A stretch of DNA of 64,000 nucleotides from Stigmatella ashevillena (GTDB lineage Bacteria; Myxococcota; Myxococcia; Myxococcales; Myxococcaceae), in the NCBI RefSeq assembly GCF_028368975.1, contig NZ_JAQNDM010000002.1, positions 7,992,425 through 8,056,424 of the forward strand, given 5' to 3'. A model generated the notes under the pieces. It was not told the DNA's origin. It was given only the letters and a program-made list of their open reading frames with translations, and did not search any database. The position numbers and the translations under genes were made by a program. The first letter of the stretch is position 1, and the number at the start of each line of letters is the position of its first letter. Shown piece after piece: positions 35,128-41,192 of this stretch.

Positions 35128-36390
35128 TCAGGCGTAATCCAGCGACTTCCAGTCTTCGGTTTCCCCAAAGAGAAAACGGGGCTTTTGCATCGGGACTTCT
35201 CGGGAGAGCAGCGCGTCTGGAACGAAGCGCTCCGCCGCGACGGCGGTGACCTTCACGCGGACTCCCGGGACGGCGGCTTCCAGGGCTTGCAAGACACGCA
35301 TGCGCGCTGAGTCTTCGTCGGCGTGGATCTCGACTTCCAAGGAGCCCTCCCGAACGCGGGCGCGCCAGAACCACAGGCCCGTCTTCGCCGCGTCGGCATA
35401 GATGGCTTCTTCCAGCTCCAGCGCGGAAACCGCTCGCGCGCCGACGTTCACCAGGCCCATCTCGCGCCCCAGGACGCGGACGGTCGGCAGCGCGCTGCCA
35501 CAGGCGCAGGGCGCATGCGAGAGTTCGACCGTGTCCTCCATGTCGTAGCGGATGAGGGGCATGGCCTTCCGGAACAGCGGGGTGACGACGAGGGTTCCAG
35601 AGCCCTCTTGGTGGAAGCCCCCCGTTTGGGAATCACGCACCTCGAAGTAGAGCCGGTCGCTCCAGAGGTGGAGGTGCCCCCGTTCGCACTCTCCCGCCAG
35701 GCTGCCCGTCTCGGTGGAGCCATAGTCGATGAGCACGCGCTTTCCGCCCCACAGGGCCTCGATGCGGGCGCGCTTCGCGGCGCCCAGGGGCTCGCCCGCG
35801 ACCAGGAAGGTTCGCAGTCGAGGGAAGTCCTTCGCGGGGTTCTGTCCTGCCTTTCGCGCGGCATGGGCCCAGAGAAGCGCTTCGGTGGGCATGCACCAGG
35901 CGACTGTCACCGGCAGGTCGTGCAACAGGCGAAGCACGCGGGAGTACGGCATGTTGGCTGAACGGTTGTCCGCGGGGACGATGGTCGCGCCCACGGTGCG
36001 CGCCGCGCCATGCATTTGGTGGGCGGTGGTGACCAGCGCATACGGTGTTTTGATCAGCACCATGTCTTGTCGGCAAAGCCTCACGCCGTTTCTCAAGAAC
36101 CGCGTGAGGATGTCTTCCCAATCCCCCTCGGTGAAATACGAGGAGATGGGTCGTCCGCTCGTTCCCGAGGACTCGTGATAGGTGCTGAGCTGGTCCGGTG
36201 AAACGGCGAGCAGGCCGAAGGGGTATGCCGCCCGCAGATCGTCTTTCTTCGTCAGGGGGAGTTGCTCCCAACGCTTCCGGTCAAGAGACTCTGTTTTTGG
36301 AAACCGGCCCTCGTACAAGGGGGCGGCACGGGCACGCTGGAGGGCCTCTTCAAGTTGCTGCCGGGGAAACGCAGGCGTCGGCGAGGTCAT
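35128..36390 (-). CDS. PaaK-like (phenylacetate-CoA ligase family) adenylate-forming enzyme
   Basis: 420 residues. The short ANL type of PaaK: P-loop YHESSGTSGRPISSYFT, then VAGEPLGAAKRARIE, LIDYGSTETGSLAG and the RYDMEDTVEL block. A Cys pair (APCACGSALP) is typical of PaaK proteins. The C-terminal subdomain ends in FVPDALLSREVPMQKPRFL with a Lys in the expected catalytic region. Family members activate aromatic acids, which suits 3-amino-4-hydroxybenzoate. ATG 36390 is used; ATG 36396 is equally in frame. The start overlaps the amidohydrolase stop by four bases. Confidence 0.85.
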   Translation of the reverse strand: MTSPTPAFPRQQLEEALQRARAAPLYEGRFPKTESLDRKRWEQLPLTKKDDLRAAYPFGLLAVSPDQLSTYHESSGTSGRPISSYFTEGDWEDILTRFLRNGVRLCRQDMVLIKTPYALVTTAHQMHGAARTVGATIVPADNRSANMPYSRVLRLLHDLPVTVAWCMPTEALLWAHAARKAGQNPAKDFPRLRTFLVAGEPLGAAKRARIEALWGGKRVLIDYGSTETGSLAGECERGHLHLWSDRLYFEVRDSQTGGFHQEGSGTLVVTPLFRKAMPLIRYDMEDTVELSHAPCACGSALPTVRVLGREMGLVNVGARAVSALELEEAIYADAAKTGLWFWRARVREGSLEVEIHADEDSARMRVLQALEAAVPGVRVKVTAVAAERFVPDALLSREVPMQKPRFLFGETEDWKSLDYA

Positions 36391-37190
36391 GGGCATCCCC
36401 CCGCGAGGAGGCGCCGGATGTTGCCACCGGTGATGGCCTCCAGCTCTGCCTTGTCCACGGTCAACTCCTGGACCTTGCAGAGCTCCGCTGAGGCGCTCTG
36501 CAGGGGATACTCGGACCCATAGAGGACCCGGGAGGCACCGAGCACGCCGACCGCGTACTGAATCACGTGCTTGAAGGCTCCCGAGGTTTCGAAATAGAGG
36601 TTCGGCTGCCCGGCAATGGCATCCACCCCGTCGTAGTCGAGTTCACCGATGCCACCGTGGCCCAGGATCAGCCGGAGCCCGCTGTACCGCTCGGCCAGGC
36701 GCACGAGGTCCAAGACCCGGAACCCGTCCCGATCCAGGCAATGCAGATACACGGGGTGTCCGAGCCCTTGCGCCACGTCGAGGTAGGCCGAGGTTCGCGG
36801 AGAATCGAGCGGCACACCGTGAACCGCGGGCCCCAGCTTCAAGCCGGCGAAGCGTGGTCCGAGTTCCCGGTACTCCCCAGGGTCGAGCCAGGGATTGGCG
36901 AAGTAGAAGGGGACGAGTCGGCCCCCGGAGCGCTCGCACAGCGAGAGGATCGAGCGATTGTCACAGGTCAAGCCTTGCGTCTCCGCGGGTGTCGGCTGTC
37001 TCAGGATCTGCCGCGAGAGCTGCCGGGGTGTCAGCAGCCCCCCTCCGACGACGATGCATCGCTCGACGTCGAGCTGATCCATCGTGGCGAGAAGCCGCTC
37101 GAAGGCCTCCTGCGTCGCCAGCAGGTGGGCATGGCTGTCAACGAACGCTGGCAAGGGCGATCTCCCGTTCACCGCGCGCGGATCCACCAT
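36387..37190 (-). CDS. Amidohydrolase-family (PF04909-like) protein
   Basis: About 267 residues. It begins with the metal motif FVDSHAHLL (HxH) and has GLKLGPAVHG, YLHCLDRDG, LILGHGG and a terminal VLYGSEYPLQSA, where the Asp usually expected appears as Ser-Glu. The fold matches amidohydrolase 2/TatD-like TIM barrels. In the nataxazole and caboxamycin pathways a PF04909 amidohydrolase closes the benzoxazole ring from an aminophenol-derived ester or amide, so the family fits this operon. The start is uncertain: ATG 37190 overlaps the aldolase gene by 53 bp; TTG 37154 with GGGAGA upstream would start just before the metal motif. Confidence 0.8.
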   Translation of the reverse strand: MVDPRAVNGRSPLPAFVDSHAHLLATQEAFERLLATMDQLDVERCIVVGGGLLTPRQLSRQILRQPTPAETQGLTCDNRSILSLCERSGGRLVPFYFANPWLDPGEYRELGPRFAGLKLGPAVHGVPLDSPRTSAYLDVAQGLGHPVYLHCLDRDGFRVLDLVRLAERYSGLRLILGHGGIGELDYDGVDAIAGQPNLYFETSGAFKHVIQYAVGVLGASRVLYGSEYPLQSASAELCKVQELTVDKAELEAITGGNIRRLLAGGCP

Positions 37191-37941
37191 GGACAAGCCC
37201 CGAGAGGCGCTCCAGGAACTGCTCCAGGTTCTTCTTCACGAAGATGTTGCGCCCGATGCAGACCCCCTTGGCGCCAGCGCGGAGGGCATGCGAGACGTGC
37301 TCCAGCAGGGGCTCATCGCCCGTCAGCTCGCCTCCGGCGACGAAGACCAGGACATCGCTCTGCACGTCCTCGAGCGCTTCGCGGAGCAGTTCCGGCCGCT
37401 CGCCCATACCGATCTTGAGCGCGTCGGTCCCCAGCTCCACCGCGGTGCGCATCAACTGCTTGAGCCGACGCACGCGCTGAGGTTCCTCGCCCACCTTGTC
37501 GTAGAGCATGGTGAGGACTGGCAGCCCGTAGCGGGCGGCGCCATCCACGGCTTGCCCCACCATCTTCCAGTTCGCCCGGTCGTTCCGTCCGTTGAAGTTG
37601 ACTTGGAGGGACACCGCGTCGGCCCCAAGCAGCAGGGCTGTTTCGATGCTCGTCAGCCATTCCTTGTCATCGACCGAGTCGGAAAGATTGCTCATTCCGT
37701 TCAGGTGGAGGATGACCCCTTTGCGGTCCAGGGCGCCGTGTGCCGCCAGACGTGAGAGGATTCCCTTGTGTGCGATGACCGCATCGACGCCGGGATGGTG
37801 GATCCAGCGTGCGATGCGTCCCGTGGACTCGATTCCCTCCAGGGGCCCCATGGTGAGTCCGTGATCGATGGGGACAATCACTGCCCGCTGGCTTTTCGCG
37901 CCCAGGATCTTCCCGAGCCGTATCTTCTTCGCCGCATTCAT
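37138..37941 (-). CDS. GriI/AroA'-type class I aldolase (DhnA family)
   Basis: 267 residues of the archaeal-type class I FBP aldolase/ADH-synthase family. It has AVIVPIDHGLTMGP at the N-terminus, the Schiff-base Lys region GTDALKIGMGE and the phosphate-binding end GAKGVCIGRNIF. In grixazone biosynthesis GriI condenses aspartate semialdehyde with dihydroxyacetone phosphate; in archaea AroA' makes the 6-deoxy-sugar precursor of dehydroquinate. The adjacent DHQ-synthase-II homologue and an aspartokinase favour the GriI role, giving 3-amino-4-hydroxybenzoate. It lies 14 bp downstream of that homologue. I infer the reaction from the pair rather than active-site detail. Confidence 0.88.
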   Translation of the reverse strand: MNAAKKIRLGKILGAKSQRAVIVPIDHGLTMGPLEGIESTGRIARWIHHPGVDAVIAHKGILSRLAAHGALDRKGVILHLNGMSNLSDSVDDKEWLTSIETALLLGADAVSLQVNFNGRNDRANWKMVGQAVDGAARYGLPVLTMLYDKVGEEPQRVRRLKQLMRTAVELGTDALKIGMGERPELLREALEDVQSDVLVFVAGGELTGDEPLLEHVSHALRAGAKGVCIGRNIFVKKNLEQFLERLSGLVHGGSARGEREIALASVR

Positions 37942-37955
37942 CTCAGGGACCTTTC

Positions 37956-39230
37956 TCAGCTTTCCTTGATGTTCTCGTCGATCTTGATGCCGACGTGACG
38001 GCCCGGCACCGCCTTGTGCGCCAGGATCTGATCACCCGGCCGCAGCTCGGTGATGTTGAGAGGCTTTGCCTCGGGCGAGAAGACACGGACGTGCCAGTCG
38101 TCCTGGAGGAGCACGTTGATGGTCTCTCCCGAAGCGAAGCGGGCTTCGATGAGCCGCAGCGGCCTCGTCTCGGTTTTCATCCGGCCGACAGGCGCCTGCC
38201 GCGTCGCACCGTTGGAGCTGACGATCATCACGGACGAGCCCGCGTTGAGCTCGCTCATGTAGTGGGTTCGGTTCGCGGCGTTGTAGACGTAGCTGTGCAC
38301 GCCACCCGCGTTGACCCGGAAGGGGCGCGTTTCCATGTACGGCAGGAAGAACACCTCCGGGCAGCACAACACCCCTCCCTGCGAGGTGGAACCCACGATC
38401 ATCCCTTCGGTGGGCTCGAAGAGCGTCGCCAGATCGATGCAACTCCGGAAGCCCATGCCAACCGGCTCGGACTTCGTGACCGTGGCGGGCTCGAGCGTGA
38501 CGTGCTCTTGGCCGCGCTCGGCGAGCCTGCGCGCGAAACCCTCCAGCCGCTCGTGCTCGATGGGTGAGAACATCACACCGTCGGCTCCGACCTCCATGAC
38601 GCCCAGGGTGACGATGGCGTCGTCGACGTGGTTGGGGTTCGCGATCTCCTTGATCAAGGTGGTACCGGTTGCCTGCAGGGACGCGATCACCAGCTCCAGG
38701 GGAATGTTTGTCGGGTCGCGGAAGCAGATCATCAGGAACGGGTGGTGGAACCCCTGCTGGATGGAGCGGTGCAGCGACTCGCCGTCGTCGACATACTGGT
38801 AGACGCAGGTGGACAGGCCTGCCTCGCCCGCGCGGGTCAGGAGGCCCTGGTGCGGCGATACCGCGATCAGGGGGGCTTGGAACCGCCGGAGGATCTCCTG
38901 GTCCGTGCCTGCGGTGAGCAGCGCCTCCAGCTCCCCCATGGACTCCAGGCGAACAGCGACCTTCAGCCCTCCGGGAATCGCGGGCAGCAAGGCCTCGAGG
39001 TTTCTCGGATGGAGGAGGACGCCCGTGTAGTGGAAGCGTCCCAGCCGCAGGAGCAGCCCTTGGTGGTCTTGAGGCGCCGAGAAATCCTTCGTGTCGAACC
39101 AGATCTGGGTCTGGGCCTGTTTCCCCCCCTTGGCGTTTCCGGCCATGGCTTCGAGCCGGATGGGCTTGCGGAGCGCGGCGAGATCCTCTTGGCGGGTTCG
39201 GGAGTATCCGTTCGTGATGTCGAGTGTCAT
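37956..39230 (-). CDS. GriH-type 3-dehydroquinate synthase II homologue
   Basis: 424 residues. This family (AroB'/GriH) is otherwise mainly archaeal. Conserved blocks: VYQYVDDGESL, IKEIANPNHVDDAIVTLGVMEVG (in part LGVMEVGADGV), KSEPVGMGFRSCIDLATLF, GMIVGSTSQGG and YMETRPFRVNAGGVHSY, ending in ITELRPGDQILAH. In the grixazone pathway GriH converts the GriI product to 3-amino-4-hydroxybenzoic acid without the shikimate route. At 424 residues it is somewhat longer than typical archaeal members, mostly at the N-terminus (to ~50). Start 39230 overlaps the aspartokinase stop by ATGA and has AAGGTGG five bases upstream. Confidence 0.9.
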   Translation of the reverse strand: MTLDITNGYSRTRQEDLAALRKPIRLEAMAGNAKGGKQAQTQIWFDTKDFSAPQDHQGLLLRLGRFHYTGVLLHPRNLEALLPAIPGGLKVAVRLESMGELEALLTAGTDQEILRRFQAPLIAVSPHQGLLTRAGEAGLSTCVYQYVDDGESLHRSIQQGFHHPFLMICFRDPTNIPLELVIASLQATGTTLIKEIANPNHVDDAIVTLGVMEVGADGVMFSPIEHERLEGFARRLAERGQEHVTLEPATVTKSEPVGMGFRSCIDLATLFEPTEGMIVGSTSQGGVLCCPEVFFLPYMETRPFRVNAGGVHSYVYNAANRTHYMSELNAGSSVMIVSSNGATRQAPVGRMKTETRPLRLIEARFASGETINVLLQDDWHVRVFSPEAKPLNITELRPGDQILAHKAVPGRHVGIKIDENIKES

Positions 39231-40039
39231 GCGACCACCTTCTGGATGTGATGGGTTGGGTTCAGGGTTTCCACGGTGTCGTCTCGGCCAACCCAGGTGC
39301 CGCTTCCCTCATGGAAGGCGGAGCGCACATGGAGGCGGACACCGTGACGGGCCGCGATCTGCACGGCGGAGTGCTGGAGAACCTGGGCACCGGTCTTCAC
39401 GAGGGCTTCCATGTCCTCGTAGGAGACGCGCTCCAGCTTCCGAGCGTGGGGATTGCGGCGCGGATCCTCGGCGAAGACACCGTCGACATCCTTGAAGAGC
39501 TCGCAGGCGTCGGCGCGGAGGCTGGCCGCGAGCGCCACGGCCGTCATGTCCGAGCCGCCGCGCCCGAGTGTGACGTAGCGGTCCTGCGCGTCGATGCCCT
39601 GGAAACCCGCGACGACCGGCAGCTCTCCCCGGGCGAGCGAAGCCTCCAACCGCCCCGTCTCGAACTCGAGGATGGCCGCGTTCCCGAAGCGTCCGTCGGT
39701 CTTGATGCGGATCTGGTGGGCCAGGAAGGACCGCGCCCGGATGCCGAGCTGCTCGAGCGCCAGCGCCATCAGCCCCGCGGAGACCTGCTCGCCTGTCGCG
39801 AGCACCGCATCGATCTCTGCGTGAGCGGTCTCGGAGGAGAGCTGGGCCGCCAGCGCGACCAAGCGGTCCGTCTCCTCGCCCATGGCGCTGACCACGGCGA
39901 TGACCTGGTGGCCTCTTGAGAATTCAGCACCGAGGCGCGCTGCCGCCCGGCGGATGCTCGCGGCGGTTGCCAGCGCGGCGCCTCCAAACTTCATGATCTG
40001 TCGGCGCCTCGGGCCGCCCAGTCCGATGGATGTATGCAT
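39227..40039 (-). CDS. Aspartate kinase catalytic domain without ACT domains
   Basis: 270 residues, against ~400-450 for housekeeping aspartokinases. The amino-acid-kinase domain is complete: KFGGAALA at the start, VIAVVSAMGEETDRL, the VLATGEQVSAGL substrate loop, TLGRGGSDMTAVALAA and ELFKDVDGVFAEDPRR. The protein ends just after VQIAARHGVRLHVRS, with no room for ACT regulatory domains, so Lys/Thr feedback inhibition is not expected. The first gene of the operon, it would feed aspartyl phosphate to aspartate semialdehyde, the GriI substrate. No semialdehyde dehydrogenase is in the window. The ATG at 40039 (or GTG 40042) has AGGGAG upstream. Confidence 0.88.
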   Translation of the reverse strand: MHTSIGLGGPRRRQIMKFGGAALATAASIRRAAARLGAEFSRGHQVIAVVSAMGEETDRLVALAAQLSSETAHAEIDAVLATGEQVSAGLMALALEQLGIRARSFLAHQIRIKTDGRFGNAAILEFETGRLEASLARGELPVVAGFQGIDAQDRYVTLGRGGSDMTAVALAASLRADACELFKDVDGVFAEDPRRNPHARKLERVSYEDMEALVKTGAQVLQHSAVQIAARHGVRLHVRSAFHEGSGTWVGRDDTVETLNPTHHIQKVVA

Positions 40040-40141
40040 CACAGCTCCCTCTCAGCCGATACCGCGCCAGGCGCGGAGTTCGTGACAGGACAACTCCCAC
40101 GAAGGACGGTGGCGAGGGAGGGAACGGAATCGCAACCCAAC

Positions 40142-40158
40142 GTTCCACAAGTTGGAAC
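40142..40158. promoter_or_regulatory. LysR-type operator candidate
   Basis: GTTCCA-CAAGT-TGGAAC is a perfect inverted repeat containing the T-N11-A core of LysR-family boxes. It is located 16 bp before the lysR start and about 100 bp upstream of the divergent nine-gene operon. It is the likely binding site for autoregulation and pathway control. Confidence 0.6.
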
Positions 40159-40173
40159 AACGACGGAGAACCC

Positions 40174-41079
40174 TTGCCCAGGGACATCAACCTCAACCGC
40201 ATCGAAATCTTCAGGGAAGTCGCCTTGAGCGGGAGCTTCACCAAGGCCGCCTTGACGCTGAAACAGCCGAAGTCGCGGGTCAGCCGCAACATCTCGGCCC
40301 TCGAGTCAGAGCTGGGCGTGCAGCTCATCCACCGCTCCTCGCGGCATTTCCGGCTGACAGAGGCCGGGCGCGTGTTCTACGCGAGGATGCAGGGGCTGAT
40401 GGAGCAGGTGCACGAGGCCATCAACGAGCTCACCGAGACGACGAACGAAGTCGCGGGCCCCATTCGGATCAGCGTGGCCGAGGACATCGGGCATTCCCTC
40501 ATGAGCCACGTCTGCCATGACTTCCTGAAACAGTATCCGAAGGTTCAGGTCGAGCTTCACCTCACGAACGATTGCGTCGAGGCGCTGGGGAGTTCATTTG
40601 ATCTCGCCGTGCGTGTGGGTCGACTGAAGGACAGCGCCGCCCTTCAAAGGAAAGTGGGAGAGACGTACCTGCTGCTCGTCGCGAGTCCCGTTTTCCTTCG
40701 TGAGTACGGCGAGCTGCCAAGGGATCCGACCGAGTTCATCGAGCTTCCATTCCTCGGCTTCTCTCGGTTCGGTTCCTTTCAGCAGCAATTGTCGCTGGTG
40801 AATGGAGGCGTCAAGCGCCAGGTCAAGGTCAAGATTCCCTTCTTGAGCAATGACTTGTTGGTCCTGAAGTCCATGGCGATGAAGGGCATGGGGCTCGCAT
40901 GGCTTCCGAGCTTCATCCTGAGGGATGAACTTCACAAGGGGACACTGGTCCACGTGTTTCGTGGCTGGACGTCACAGGCCTTCCCCATCCAGATCGTGTT
41001 GCCCCCGAGGAAGGACAGCCCCCTGCGAATCAAGCGCTTCGTTGATTTCGTGGCAGCGGCGCTCCAGAAGGAGTTTTGA
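40174..41079 (+). CDS. LysR-family transcriptional regulator of the adjacent biosynthetic operon
   Basis: 301 residues, the family's usual length. The N-terminal winged helix-turn-helix is clear (LNRIEIFREVALSGSFTKAA, then SRNISALESELGVQLIHRS). A periplasmic-binding-like effector domain follows from ~90 (GPIRISVAEDIGHSL, LAVRVGRLKDS, KGMGLAWLPSFIL). The start is TTG 40174 with GGAG six bases upstream; the longer open frame to 40030 overlaps the operator region and lacks similarity. It is divergent from the aspartokinase-led operon, so it probably controls it, with a pathway intermediate as inducer by analogy. Confidence 0.92.
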   Translation: MPRDINLNRIEIFREVALSGSFTKAALTLKQPKSRVSRNISALESELGVQLIHRSSRHFRLTEAGRVFYARMQGLMEQVHEAINELTETTNEVAGPIRISVAEDIGHSLMSHVCHDFLKQYPKVQVELHLTNDCVEALGSSFDLAVRVGRLKDSAALQRKVGETYLLLVASPVFLREYGELPRDPTEFIELPFLGFSRFGSFQQQLSLVNGGVKRQVKVKIPFLSNDLLVLKSMAMKGMGLAWLPSFILRDELHKGTLVHVFRGWTSQAFPIQIVLPPRKDSPLRIKRFVDFVAAALQKEF

Positions 41080-41109
41080 GCAAGCTGCGTCCTCTGGATT
41101 CACACACAT

Positions 41110-41159
41110 GCATGCTCCGGGAAGCGCGCTGCGGGGTTCAACCCGCCTCCGGAGCATGC
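41110..41159. terminator. Bidirectional terminator with nested stems
   Basis: Outer 11-bp stem GCATGCTCCGG / CCGGAGCATGC encloses an inner GCGGG / CCCGC hairpin. It lies between the lysR gene and the convergent lipoprotein gene. Confidence 0.7.
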
Positions 41160-41192
41160 GTTGGATTCCGGGCCCACGAGCCCGAGGACGCC

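Noticed and set aside
37138-37941. Housekeeping fructose-bisphosphate aldolase
   Set aside because: The DhnA family is shared, but coupling to a GriH homologue and an ACT-less aspartokinase in one operon fits the amino-sugar aldolase (GriI) role better.
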